A stretch of DNA of 64,000 nucleotides, taken from assembly GCF_016808335.1 (NCBI RefSeq), contig NC_053150.1, positions 49,284,119-49,348,118 on the forward strand, read 5' to 3'. The notes beneath the pieces were generated by a model. It ran no database searches, was not told the DNA's origin, and was given only the letters and a program-made list of their open reading frames with translations. Shown in pieces: positions 47,123-58,983 of the stretch. The position numbers were made by a program, and so were the translations under genes. Source of the DNA: Panicum virgatum (taxonomy: Eukaryota; Streptophyta; Magnoliopsida; Poales; Poaceae). Position 1 is the first letter of the stretch. Each line of letters opens with the position of its first letter.

Positions 47123-50100
47123 TCAGATAAGCAAACTAAGCGAGGAAAAAGATGTACCTCCAGTGGAATTCAGAAAACCGGGGAAATTTTGATTTAGGTA
47201 GCTTTCAGTTTCCCAGGTAGCTTCCTCTTCAGTATGGTGGCTCCATTGAATCTTGTACATTCTAACTGCTTTTCTTCGAGTGACCCTTTCCTTTTGATCA
47301 AGAACCTTGATAGGATACTCGACATAAGAGAGATCAGGTTCTACTAATATCTCTGTTTGTTCAATGATCTCGGTGGGGACTCGAACACATTTCTTGAGTT
47401 GAGAAACATGGAAAACATCATGTACTGCTGCCAGTCGGGGAGGAAGTCGTAGTCTATAGGCCACGGGTCCACAACTCTCAGTGATTTCATAAGGGCCAAC
47501 ATATCGTGGAGCTAATTTGCCCTTTACTCCGAATCTTTGTACACCCTTGGTTGGCGAGACTCGAAGATAGACATGATTACCTACTTCAAATTGCAAAGGG
47601 TCTCTCCTTTTATCAAAATAACTCTTTTGCCTAGACTGGGCGGCCTTGAGATTCTCTTGTATTACCCTTACTTTCTCTTCTGCCTCTGTTACGAGATCGG
47701 GTCCGAATACCATTCGTTCTCCGACTTGCGACCAACTCAAAGGGGTACGACACCGTCGACCATATAAGGCTTCAAATGGTGCCATTTTCAAACTCTCTTG
47801 ATAACTATTGTTATATGAGAACTCCGCTAGAGCTAGACATTTGTCCCAACTCTTGTCATAATGAATGACGCAAGCTCTCAACATGTCTTCCAGGATTTGG
47901 TTCACCCTCTCAGTTTGCCCATCAGTTTGGGGGTGATAAGCTGAGCTTCGAATTAATTTTGTCCCAAGAGATGCTTGCAACTGTTCCCAAAAGCGTGCAA
48001 CGAACTGTGTCCCACGATCAGAAATGATTGTCTTGGGTACCCCATGCAAGCAAACAATACGATCGAGATAGATCTCGGCATACTTCTTGGCAGTGTAAGT
48101 AGTATGTACTGGAATAAAATGTGCCGTCTTGGTGAGTCTATCCACGATAACCCAAATGGAATCATGTCTCTGGGATGTGTTGGGTAATCCAACAATGAAG
48201 TCCATACTTATGTCTTCCCATTTCCATGACGGGATAGGTAGAGGTTGAAGCAAACCGGCTACTCTCAAGTGGCTGGCTTTTACTTTCTGGCAGGTGTCAC
48301 ATTCCGAGACATATTTAGCAATTTCCCTTTTCATCCTAGTCCACCAGAAATTCTGCCTAAGATCTTGATACATCTTGGTACTGCCCGGGTGAATAGAAAA
48401 TTTGGAAAGATGTGCCTCGTCGAGAATTTGCTTTCGAAGATCATGATTTTTCGGAACAACTAAACGACTTTCAAACCATAGGACTCCCTTATGGTCCTGA
48501 CGAAAACACTTATACTTCCTTTCTCCTTGAGAGAGTTTCTGTTTAATGATCCCCACACCTTTATCATGTAACTGGGCCATAATGATTTGATCATGAAGAG
48601 TTGGTTCAATTGCGAGGTGATTTAATGTGCCTTGGGGAATCATTTCCAACTGGAGCTTCCTCATCTCATGACAGAGGGTTTCAGAATAGGATTCCATGGA
48701 TAGGCAATGGCAATGAGCTTTGCGACTTAATGCATCTGCTACAACATTAGCCTTGCCTGGGTGATAGTGCACCTCAAGATCATAATCCTTGATTAATTCT
48801 AGCCACCGTCTTTGTCTCATATTTAGGTCAGCTTGAGTGAAGATATATTTGAGACTTTTGTGATCGGTGTAGATATTGCAATGAGTTCCCATAAGATAAT
48901 GACTCCATATCTTTAGAGCATGAATGACAGCTGCTAATTCAAGGTCGTGAGTAGGATAATTCTGCTCATGGGGTCGAAGAGCTCGTGACGCATAAGCAAT
49001 AACTCTATTGTCTTGCATGAGCACACAACCAAGACCCGTACCCGACGCGTCACAATACACGTCAAAGGACTTGGTGTTATCAGGTTGAGCTAAGACAGGT
49101 GCGGTAGTCAACTGCTCCCTTAGGGTGTGGAAAGCCTTTTCACATTTTTCATCCCACACAAACTTTACTCCTTTCTTCAATAATTCAGTCATTGGCTTAG
49201 CAATTCTGGAGAAATCTGGAATGAATCGGCGATAATATCCGGCTAAACCAAGAAAACTGCGAATTTGATGGACGGAACTAGGAGGTTTCCAGTCCATCAC
49301 CTCCTGTACTTTGCTAGGATCCACGGCTATGCCTTCGCTGGAAATAGTGTGGCCCAAGAATTTCACACTATCTAGCCAGAATTCACATTTGGAGAATTTA
49401 GCATAGAGCTGATGGTCCCGAAGACGTTGAAGAACAATGCGCAGGTGCTTAGCATGGTCTTCCTCATTCTTGGAATAAATAAGGATGTCATCAATGAAAA
49501 CTACGACGAACTTGTCGAGCTCAGGCATGAATACCGAGTTCATGAGATACATGAAGTAGGCAGGTGCATTTGTGAGACCAAAAGACATGACTAAATACTC
49601 ATAGAGTCCATACCGTGTGGAGAATGCGGTTTTAGGAATATCACATGGACGAATTTTAATCTGATGATAGCCGGAGCGAAGATCAATCTTTGAGAAAATC
49701 CTAGCTCCAGCCAGTTGATCGAAGAGAACATCAATGCGGGGAAGGGGATATTTGTTTTTGATTGTCACCGCATTGAGAGGTCGGTAGTCCACACACAACC
49801 TCAAACTATCATCCTTTTTCTTTACAAAGAGGGCTGGACAACCCCAAGGTGATGCACTGGGGCGAATGAAACCTTTATCCAGCAGCTCTTGAAGTTGAAT
49901 TTTTAACTCGGCCAACTCCTTGGGTGGCATTCTATATGGCCTCTTTGAGATAGGGGCAGTGCCTGGCTGTAGTTCAATAATAAACTCAATCTCTCTATCT
50001 GGTGGCATTCCTGGCAAGTCATCCGGGAACACATCGGTGTACTCGCATACCACAGGAATTTCTTCTAGGTTGGATGTGCTCAGGGCAAATGCACAAGAAT

Positions 50101-51610
50101 TGACACACTCTCGGAAGGGTAAATAGAGAGTAGTGGCTCCATATTTTGGCGAATTTAATTCCACCGCCCTGGCGGGAATATCTATTATAACCCCATGCTG
50201 AGTCATCCAATTCATCCTCAAGATGATATCTATACCCTCAAGTGGTAGGAGTATAAGGTCGGTGTTGACGATTAGGCTACCCAACTTGATTGGCACAAGT
50301 CGTGTTATTTGGTTTGAAGCAATTTTACCCCCTGGGGTTGATATCATGTATGACCCTTTCGTGTGAATAAAATCCAAACCCACTTTTGCACCAAATTTTG
50401 CACCAATGAAACTATGCGATGCACCAGAATCAAATAATATAACTGCAGGTTTGTTGTGGATAGAAAAGGTACCCGTCATCACTGGTGCGCCCTCAGGGAG
50501 TTCTGCAAGAGTGGTGAAATTAATACGACCTTGCTTGACCTGAACAGTTTGCCTTCTGCCCTTGTTCTTGTTGTTTTGATTAAAGCCTTGGCCCTGGTTT
50601 TGTCGCCTGGGTTGCGGGCACTCACGGGCGAAATGAGTTGAGCTCCCACAATTGAAACAACGATTTCCCTCACTTGGACGGGCTGGCGGTGGAGCAGTTG
50701 GCCTTGGGCCAGTTAACTGAGGAATAGGGAAATGTGCCACGCTTTGCTGCAGTGGAGGCCTGATAACCCAACGCCCTGGCTGAGGGGCTTTCTGAGGAAT
50801 CTGGGGTGCAACATTCTGTACTATGCGATACCTCTGTGGCTGCGCACTAGAGGGTCCAGCTGGCGCTTTCCTCTTTTTCTCAGCACGGTGAGTCATGATA
50901 CAGTCTTCTTGAGTGAGTGCGAGATTAACCAGCTCATTGTATGTATCGACCCTAATGGGGTTTAGTCGTTCCTTGAGCTTGGTGTTTAAGCCTCTACGGA
51001 AACGATCACGCTTCTTAACATCTGTGTCAGCATGATAGCCCGCGTACTGACAGAGATTGTTGAAAGCTTGGGCATATTGGAGAACTGTACGTGTCCCTTG
51101 AGTAAGAGCCAGGAACTCATTCAGCTTCCTATCCATGAGTCCTTCTGGAATATGGTGACCCTTGAATGCAGCCTTGAATTCATCCCAAGTGGCAACGTGA
51201 GCAGCTGGGAGCATGCCAAGGTAGTTATCCCACCAAAGACGTGCCAAACCGCGAAGCTGTTGCGCGGCAAAGCGAGCCTTGTTTTGCTCTGAGCATGGTG
51301 CCAGAAGTAGTGAAAACTTGGACTCAATTGTGCGAATCCAGGCATCCGCATCCAGTGGTTCTTCTGTCTTGTTGAACAGAGGAGGCTGAGTTGCCAAGAA
51401 ATCTGGATAACCAGCAGCTTGAGGTTGATGAATATTGGGTCCACCCCGCTGCTGTTGCTGTTGTTGCTGTCCCTGGACGAGTTGACGGAGTAACTCGGTT
51501 TGGGCTGCCAGATATTCCGCGAAGTTGGGTGGCGGTGGTGGCGGTCGCTGCGAACTGCTACCATTCGCGTCCCCAAAACCCTCAGGGTTGCCACGTGTCG
51601 CTCCTACCAT
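47123..51610 (-). CDS. gag-pol: gag-pol polyprotein of the chromovirus, copy 1 (intact)
   Basis: One open frame of about 1,495 codons from ATG 51610, the first ATG, which directly follows an acceptor-like TTCCAG. Order: poly-Gln tract and gag core ([20 protein letters not shown]), zinc knuckle [15 protein letters not shown], protease DSGAS, reverse transcriptase with [20 protein letters not shown] and the FIDD catalytic box, and RNase H ([28 protein letters not shown]). Then come an integrase zinc finger (H, H, CDTC) and DDE core ([27 protein letters not shown]), and a C-terminal chromodomain ([16 protein letters not shown]). All catalytic motifs are present, with no stop or shift, so copy 1 could be autonomous. 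The chromodomain in this group directs integration to chromatin marks. The many short + strand ORFs here are shadows. Confidence 0.97.
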   Translation of the reverse strand: MVGATRGNPEGFGDANGSSSQRPPPPPPNFAEYLAAQTELLRQLVQGQQQQQQQRGGPNIHQPQAAGYPDFLATQPPLFNKTEEPLDADAWIRTIESKFSLLLAPCSEQNKARFAAQQLRGLARLWWDNYLGMLPAAHVATWDEFKAAFKGHHIPEGLMDRKLNEFLALTQGTRTVLQYAQAFNNLCQYAGYHADTDVKKRDRFRRGLNTKLKERLNPIRVDTYNELVNLALTQEDCIMTHRAEKKRKAPAGPSSAQPQRYRIVQNVAPQIPQKAPQPGRWVIRPPLQQSVAHFPIPQLTGPRPTAPPPARPSEGNRCFNCGSSTHFARECPQPRRQNQGQGFNQNNKNKGRRQTVQVKQGRINFTTLAELPEGAPVMTGTFSIHNKPAVILFDSGASHSFIGAKFGAKVGLDFIHTKGSYMISTPGGKIASNQITRLVPIKLGSLIVNTDLILLPLEGIDIILRMNWMTQHGVIIDIPARAVELNSPKYGATTLYLPFRECVNSCAFALSTSNLEEIPVVCEYTDVFPDDLPGMPPDREIEFIIELQPGTAPISKRPYRMPPKELAELKIQLQELLDKGFIRPSASPWGCPALFVKKKDDSLRLCVDYRPLNAVTIKNKYPLPRIDVLFDQLAGARIFSKIDLRSGYHQIKIRPCDIPKTAFSTRYGLYEYLVMSFGLTNAPAYFMYLMNSVFMPELDKFVVVFIDDILIYSKNEEDHAKHLRIVLQRLRDHQLYAKFSKCEFWLDSVKFLGHTISSEGIAVDPSKVQEVMDWKPPSSVHQIRSFLGLAGYYRRFIPDFSRIAKPMTELLKKGVKFVWDEKCEKAFHTLREQLTTAPVLAQPDNTKSFDVYCDASGTGLGCVLMQDNRVIAYASRALRPHEQNYPTHDLELAAVIHALKIWSHYLMGTHCNIYTDHKSLKYIFTQADLNMRQRRWLELIKDYDLEVHYHPGKANVVADALSRKAHCHCLSMESYSETLCHEMRKLQLEMIPQGTLNHLAIEPTLHDQIIMAQLHDKGVGIIKQKLSQGERKYKCFRQDHKGVLWFESRLVVPKNHDLRKQILDEAHLSKFSIHPGSTKMYQDLRQNFWWTRMKREIAKYVSECDTCQKVKASHLRVAGLLQPLPIPSWKWEDISMDFIVGLPNTSQRHDSIWVIVDRLTKTAHFIPVHTTYTAKKYAEIYLDRIVCLHGVPKTIISDRGTQFVARFWEQLQASLGTKLIRSSAYHPQTDGQTERVNQILEDMLRACVIHYDKSWDKCLALAEFSYNNSYQESLKMAPFEALYGRRCRTPLSWSQVGERMVFGPDLVTEAEEKVRVIQENLKAAQSRQKSYFDKRRDPLQFEVGNHVYLRVSPTKGVQRFGVKGKLAPRYVGPYEITESCGPVAYRLRLPPRLAAVHDVFHVSQLKKCVRVPTEIIEQTEILVEPDLSYVEYPIKVLDQKERVTRRKAVRMYKIQWSHHTEEEATWETESYLNQNFPGFLNSTGGTSFSSLSLLI

Positions 51611-52267
51611 CTGGAATGACAAATTCACTCATTAGTAGGATGACATATGACATTCCCCAAGAACAGAAGGGTAGTGCTGAAAAGTAAAATTGAAAGGAGC
51701 ACGATAACAATAGGGACAGCAATGCTGTTTGTTACAAGAAAATTCATAACTCGCACTCTGTTCATCGAAATGCGCCCAAATTTTTACAACAGATAGATAA
51801 TTTATCATACGACAACTTTGGTACTCAACTCCAAAGCTGAATCGATAGTTGAGGTGGGCGAAAAATTCAATTTCTACTGCTCTGTCCAGTCTGTTTTTCA
51901 GCAGGCCGAGGTGTAATGTTCGGGCCATAACTTTTGACACACAGGTCTAAAAATGCTGAAATTTTGTGAGCACTTAGATCATGAAATTCCCAACCACTTT
52001 GGTATTCAACACACAGCCCAGAAATGCAAGGAAACATGGATAAAAATTCCGACAAGTTTCTGCCGCGATAAACTCCACTGCAATTAAACCATTGCAACCA
52101 TTCATCAAGTTCTTAGCTAAAGCCTAAACGATTAAGATACTTTTATATAGGAGTGGTACTCTTTGACAAAAGCGAGGTACTCAACTCTTAGTTAGCCTAT
52201 TACATCACCATCCAAGGTTAGGCTACCCTACAGAGGAGTATGCGCGAACGACTACTTAAGACATCAT

Positions 52268-53143
52268 CTAAAAGTCGTCCAGGTTGTTGACGGAAGACTC
52301 GCTCCTCACTGGAGAGTGAGCTCCCGGAAGTGGTGGCAGGGGCACTCCAGACATAGTGTCAAGTCCTGAGATACCCTGCACCTCCTGGGGCTCCTCCTCC
52401 ATGGCCTCGGGCTGGGCCTGCTGAGCCTCCAACATCTCAATGTGATCAAAGGCAGCATTTAGCTGAACCTGCTGGGCGGTGAACTGCTGCTCAAGAAGTG
52501 CAAAGTCAGCATCCCTGTTGTCCAAGAGAACATCACGCTCCTCAATTAGACCCTCCAGTTGGCCAACATGGGCATCCAAATCCCTGATCTGCTCATTCTT
52601 AGCAATCACTATCTCGTGGCTAGTTCATGCAGAAGCAATGATCTGGGTCATGGCCTTGGCCTGTAAAGTCTGCAAGCGGTATAGTGCATTCATGCACTTC
52701 ACTGACATGGAGATAGTCTCTGCAGCTCTGTTCTGCTGAAGGTACCCAGTGTGTCCGACCCGACTAAGCCAGTTAGGGTCATTGGGCTGCTCTGCTGGGA
52801 AGAGGCCAATAGGAGCTAGTGTGACAGCTGCATAATTCTTATCACAAAACTCGTTGAGTGCTGTCATGGCTGCAACTTCCCAAGTGTCAACCAGACGGTG
52901 TCCAACTACCTCCAGCTCCAAGGAAGCCCAGTGATCTGGAAAAGGGTGGGGAGCATGAGTCATGCGCACGCGACAGCGCGCGACTCCCATCTCAAGGAAC
53001 TCCTCGCCCACATAGCGTGGGGGACTGGGATATCCGGCATCGCGCATCACCTCCCAAAGAATGGAGGGAAAACCCTGCCAGTGTGTGCACTCGGAGTGTG
53101 CGCGCCCATCCTCATCAAACACCAGGAGAGCAGGGGCAGCCAT
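52268..53143 (-). pseudogene. Extra ORF upstream of gag (ORF0-like) with an in-frame stop
   Basis: ATG 53143 (MAAPALLVFDEDGRAH) follows an acceptor-like TTGTACAG. The frame runs 172 codons to a TGA at 52625-52627, then continues in the same frame to 52268 for about 118 more codons. The part after the stop is coiled-coil-like (KNEQIRDLDAHVGQLEGLIE, then LLEQQFTAQQVQLNA) and ends SSVNNLDDF. An ORF in this place is known from rice RIRE3/RIRE8; its role is unknown to me. The stop may be an inactivating change or natural. The second copy is outside the window. Confidence 0.65.
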
Positions 53144-54153
53144 CTGTACAATTAGATATGCACAAGTGAGTGATGGCTAAAACAGATTTTAGGTAGTGCA
53201 CAAAAACGAGTATAACTGAAAGTACAGAGCTCTAAAAATTCTCAAAATTTACAGGAACATTCCTAAGGTTGTTAGAAACAACTTTTCTAGTCAACTCAAG
53301 AGCTAGATCAGAGCCTAAGAAGGTCTTATCCTTATAGTTTGCTTTGCTGTCAGCCCAGAATTTTCAGTGACCAGAGAGCTAGTAAACTGAGTGCTGAGGT
53401 CAAACCACTCAGCCTAAAATCACCAAAATTTTACGGAAGCTTGGTGAGTAAATTTAGCACAAGTTTTGTGTTGAACTCATCTGCAGAAAATATTTCTAGG
53501 ATGGCCTAAAAATTCGTGCAACACAGGTGCTCAAAGCTGACAGAAAAACAGGGTGTCAAAGTTTCTAGTGTGCCCTACGGTATAGAAGTCGAAAAATTCT
53601 CAAATTTAAACAGAAGCTAGTAGACAAGTTTTGGAGCAAAATTATCCACTGGCGCTTCTACAGATAAAGTCATCTACCAAGTTCAATAAATTCATCTTCC
53701 AGGATATAGCATAAAATGACAGATTTCTAGATAGACCTTAAGTGAGAGGAGAGGAACCGTGCTCAGGTGAAACCTTAACATTCCCGACTAACCCACATCT
53801 ATTTTTATTGGCTTTCAATTTTATGATCATGATGCATGCACGACCCATTCGTCCTCACAAGGAAAGCAATTGCCAAATAGTTTTGGGCTTACGGGGTTAG
53901 CACCGGTGGCATGGCACAACTTACGTCTCTCCCTATATATATTTCTAGCCGAGTTCTAACCGTGCTTAACTTACGTAATCGCGGTTAGTGTACCTGCAGA
54001 AAATTGACAGATATAAATTTCATTGAACCTTTCACGCCAGCACACATGAAAGCGTCCCCATACATTACCGCTCACTATAGAAGCGGCATCCATGCATCCA
54101 ACACTGCATGGACAGCGCTCATACGCTACTGAGGTGACGTATTCACGTTTTCT

Positions 54154-54409
54154 TTTACTCCCAATATAATCGACCGATGGTCGGTATATTGGCAGCAGCT
54201 CAAGTAGGCCACTGCTTGAGCACAGCGTTCGGTTCGCATCACCGACGGGAAGGTCAATCTCCCTCAGTTGACTGAGTATACTTTACTCCCAATATACCCA
54301 ACTAATAGTTGGTATATTGGCAGCACCTCAAGTAAGCCACTGCTTGAGGGCAGCGTTCGGCTCGCATCACCGACGGGAAGGTCAGACTCCCTCAGTTGAC
54401 TGAGGATCC
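54154..54409 (-). repeat. Two tandem 128-bp leader repeats, each with a hairpin
   Basis: Units 54154-54281 and 54282-54409 both start 'tttactcccaatata' and contain an inverted repeat: CCAATATA then TATATTGG around ACCGATGGT or AACTAATAGTT. The unit bodies ('cactgcttgag', 'catcaccgacgggaaggtca') are highly similar. They lie between the primer-binding site and ORF0. Confidence 0.85.
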
Positions 54410-54670
54410 TTACCGTCTTACCTCAGCGTAGGTGTGTCGTTACATAATGGAAAGTACTGAATTTAAGTACAGAAGAAATGTGCTGGAAGTCAGTTATAAA
54501 TATAACATAAGTTAGTTAGCCACCTGGTAACTCCCATAATTTTCCCTAGGGCTTTACGTACTATGCACGATCCTTAGCGAACCAACGTATTTTCCAAACG
54601 CGACTTTGTGGCTAAGTTTTAAGGAAGACTTTTGAAATCTTGTCGTACTCTCGGGTGTGCGCTTTGTTCG

Positions 54671-54682
54671 GCTCTGATACCA
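54671..54682 (-). promoter_or_regulatory. Primer-binding site, initiator-Met tRNA
   Basis: The element strand reads TGGTATCAGAGC two bases after the LTR end (CCACA, GC). This is the classic plant complement to the 3' end of tRNA-iMet that primes minus-strand DNA synthesis. Confidence 0.93.
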
Positions 54683-54684
54683 GC

Positions 54685-57600
54685 TGTGGCAGTACCGCCC
54701 TAATTAATCCGGCTCAAGTGCGCTAACCATCATCTTAAGGATAACCCCGGCTAACACGCACTTCAAACGGAGTAATTCGGCAGCGCTGTCGGGTAAAGTC
54801 CCGAAGAATCCACCTTAGCATCGATCGAACCCAAAGCTTACATGAAACCCACACGAAGGTGAGCCCAGAGAGTACAACATTTCACAAATATATTACATTA
54901 CAGAGTCTTAACTTAATTATTACAAACCAAGTTCGAAATCTTTGAAAGGTACTTGAAATTCGAAAAGAAAGTAGTTCAGAGTTCACTGCAGCGGAAATAA
55001 AACGAGTTCTAAACGACGATACATGATGTCATGATGAAGCCCGTACATGACATCACTCGGCATTGCCATCGCTGGCCGGAGTCGTATCCCACTCCACCGA
55101 CCATCCAGGAGGCAGAGTACACGGCCAAGTCAAACTAGCAATCATGTCCTCAAAAGTATTACCTGAAACAAAAATTGAGCCACAAGCAAGGCTGAGTATA
55201 TTAATACTCCGCAAGGCTTACCCGACTAGGATATAACTAACCCTCTAACTAGACATGCAAGGCTTTTGGCTTGAGGGGTTTGTCTTTGCCGAAAAGCAGT
55301 GAGTCCTTATTTTCCGATTTTAGCTTTCAAGTTCTATTATGATTAACCATTCTACATTAGCATCTATCCTAAAGCATACATGGTGGAAAGCAATTATTTT
55401 TCATCAATCAACCCAAATTTTTCATCATCATTGTTCCACTTCTTACTCTATGTGGCAAAAGGGTTAAGCAGTCTCAATATCCGTGAGAGACGGACGATTC
55501 GAATCGAATTTATTAACCTGGCCAGGCAGACCTAAACACACGCATGGGGAATGCAATCACCCACGCGACTATTCCCCTTTTTCCCCAGGCATGAAACAGG
55601 CCCACCGTCCTAGGGTGCCCTGCACCCGTGCGTGACCATAGACCAGACAGTGGGGAGTATGTTCCACGGCCGGTTCCATCAGGTACTTAAGCTTACCGAT
55701 TACCATATTCTCGGCATGTGGTTAGTACGTTCAAACGCTTAACCACCACTACCACACACCGCGGCCTTATCCATTTTGACTAAACAGACGGGGTATCACA
55801 AGTACAATAACCCTGCCCGTAAACCTTATATTGCAGTGTGTAGTAAGCATTCAACTCCTATGAGCTCGCGAGTGACAGGAAATCACTCGACTTCTACCGA
55901 ACCATTAGCATAGCCCACTAGCGACCTACACATACTAGTGTTCAAGCATAGGTACCTAGGATCATGCAACTAAGGTTCCAAACAATTCCTGCAACTTAAA
56001 TGCGCAATAAACAGGAATACAAATAGTTGCATAAATTAAAATAGGTAGGACATGCTCCGGGGCTTGCCTTCCTGAGCGTAACTAGCTGTGGGCTCTTCCG
56101 AAACTGGGTTCGGGTCTTCGGTAGCTTCAGTCAGATTTACTTGAGCTTCACGCTGCTCACTCTCGGACTCCGGCACCAACTCGTACGTACCGTCAGGGAG
56201 AGTAGTCGAATCTATATGAAATGCATATGCGTGAGTTATTTTAGTGATACGATTTAATCAATTCTTCACTAAAGAGTCGTAATTCAACGCAACTCAAGAT
56301 GATTTATAAAATATTCTGTTACATTAATTGGCAACCATTTATAGAGTAATAATTATTATACTGACTTCACAAAGTAATTAGGATGGGTTTTCTCTTTTAT
56401 CCCTATGCAGCAAAAGAAAGATTTTTCTTATTTATTGCTAGGTTAAGCATGTCCTTAACATAAATAAAGTTACACAGAGATTCTAGGTTTGAAATTTTTA
56501 CGTAAGATACACATCTTAATAACTTGCCTACTGTGAAATTTTCAGCCCATTTCATGCAGCCTATTAACCATGAAAAATAAATCAAACAGCTACTGCTAGA
56601 AACAAAAATTAATTTTACAGGTCAAACTGTGCAAGTACTGGTACTGAATTTTTAACTGAGGGTTTTCTACCTAAAGATGAGCCTGCCATAAATTTTTCAC
56701 AATTAAACAAGCATTGTGCAGGGTATGAAAAATAGTACAAAGTATTTCTGCATGGATCAAAACTAATTTCTACAGACTGTTGTAGCAAGTTACAGAGCCT
56801 CATATTTTACTAGAACGGTTACTTACTCAAGGTTAAGCCCTAGAAAAATTATTAGAATTTTTCATGCACAGAAACTATTTTTAATGATTTAGTGTAGCTA
56901 TCCTCACCAAAAATCATTTGGTCCAGATTGACTTAACTAAAAATTCTCAAACTTTTTCTGTAGGCTCTTGGAACTAAAATACAAGTACTGTAAAAGTTTG
57001 AACCCATGAAACATATCATAACACCCTGGGTAAATAAAACTATCCCTCCTAGGCATACAACAAGAGTTAAATAAAATGATAGCTAGGCATGTAAACTGTC
57101 CACGAAATTTTTACACAAGCTTATACATCTAACATGTACCCCACTGATCAAAAATGGCTAACAACTCATGCTTGTAACTTGAGATCTAATATAAAGTACA
57201 TTTTCTTTGTATTTTAAATGAAGTAAAAACTATTGAGCAAATGAAAAAGTATACGTAACAAAAGTTGTAGATATCTTTGCTAGGATTCCAGAACAGTTGA
57301 GTTTGCATTTTTCTGATTTTTCTACGATTTTTAAACGAATTTACAAGTTCACTGGAAAATCTAGAAAATACAAAAACACAGATTGCAAAAGGGGCCCCTG
57401 GATCTTTCACTAAACCCCCTGGAAACCTAAAACAATTTGCGCCGGGGTCCCTGGCCGGAGGTAGGAGACAGGGGAGGCGGCGGCGGGGTTTTCCCGGCGA
57501 GGAGGAGGCTCGCCGGAGGCGGGGATGGGGTCCAGGGGTGAGAGCTCACCGAGCTCTACCTAGGGGTGGGTGATGTGGTCGACGGGGATGGTCGGAGCAG

Positions 57601-58949
57601 GGTCGGCGGCGGCGCCCAGGGAGCGGCGGCGGCGGCTGCAGCGGGCGGCGGCGCTCCGGTGCGGGAGGAGGGGCAAGAGCAGGCCGGGGAGCTTCACGGC
57701 GCCATGAGGAAGCTAGCTCGGGGGTCGATTGGAGTCGGGGAAGGGGCTCCGCGGTGAGGGGGTGCTCGACGGCGGCAATGGCGTGGGCGGCGGCGTTCCG
57801 CGGCACTGGGAGGCTCCGAGCGGAGATGGGCGGGCCTGGGAGTTGCCTGGGGGTGGAATGGAGTCCGCGGGGTGCTCGGTGGGGGTGGAGGAGGGGTGAG
57901 CTGGGCTCTCCACGAGAGCCGTAGCTCGGCGGGCGGGAATGGGGGCGCGGCGGCGCTGCGCAGTGGCGCGGCGGCGCTGGCCGTTCTAGGCGAAGGGGAG
58001 GGGCGTGGGTGTGGGGAATGGGGTGTGGGCGAGCGGCACACGCGCGGCGCGAGCTAAATGGCGAAGTGAGGGCGCGAGGAGGGGACTAGGCGCCCGCGCG
58101 GGGGAAGCAGGGCGTCGGCGGCGAGGGTGGCGTGGCGCTCTGCGTGCGCGTTTAAGGCGCGTCGGCGTGTCCGAGCGGCAAGGCAGCAGCGGGGGCGGGG
58201 CGATGATGGCGGGGTGGCGTGCGGGCGGCAGGTGCACGGCCGGCCCATTTGGGCGCTACGGCGGCGAGGCGGCGCGTCGCCGTGCGCTTGTCGCGGCGTG
58301 CGCGTCAACGAGCTGGGCGTCAGCGGCGCGCGGGGCGTGCGCACTCGAGAGAGGGAAGGGAGTCAGCGACGCGCGGCCAGGCAGCGGGCAGCGAGCGGGG
58401 GCAGGCAGCGGCTCAGCGCGGCAGCGGGCGCACGCGCGGCGTGCCTGAACGCCTGCGCGCGCAGAGAGGGGGGAGTCAGCGAGGGAGAGAGAGAGGAGAG
58501 AGAAAAAGGGAGTGGAGAGAGAGAAAAGAAAGTCCACTGTTTGACTTAGCCAAAACTCGAAATTTTCAATTGAAACTCGAAAAATTTTGAACACGAAAGT
58601 TGTTCAAAATTAAATTTCCTACAACTTTCCTTTTAGGCAAAAATTCATTTGAGCGATGGTTTGAAAGTTTAAAATTTGAATTCGAGTTTAATGATCCCGC
58701 TTGTTTTTCGGGGTTAATTCAAATTTTTATGTTGTAACTTGAAAAACTTTGAACACGAAAGTTGTTTACCTTGTCAAACTTTACAACTTTCATGTTGGGA
58801 AAAAGTTTGTTTGATCAAAGGTGCGAGAGTTGACTTTTTGGTGTATTTAAAATGAACTCGGCTTTTAAGTAATTAACCGACTAGGGTTAACTGTATCATT
58901 GCATGTTAATCGCTTGTTTTATATAGTGTCAAACACCGGAGGTGTTACA
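54685..58949 (-). repeat. Central shared LTR, 4,265 bp
   Basis: Nearly identical to the left LTR. Differences I saw are one C fewer in the run near 54746 and substitutions near 54856, 55807, 55814, 56502 and 57517. It contains the same GC-rich island (about 57450-58540). The primer-binding site lies on its left and the polypurine tract on its right. Confidence 0.93.
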
Positions 58950-58983
58950 GCCTACCCCCCTTAAAAGAATCTCGTCCCGAGAT

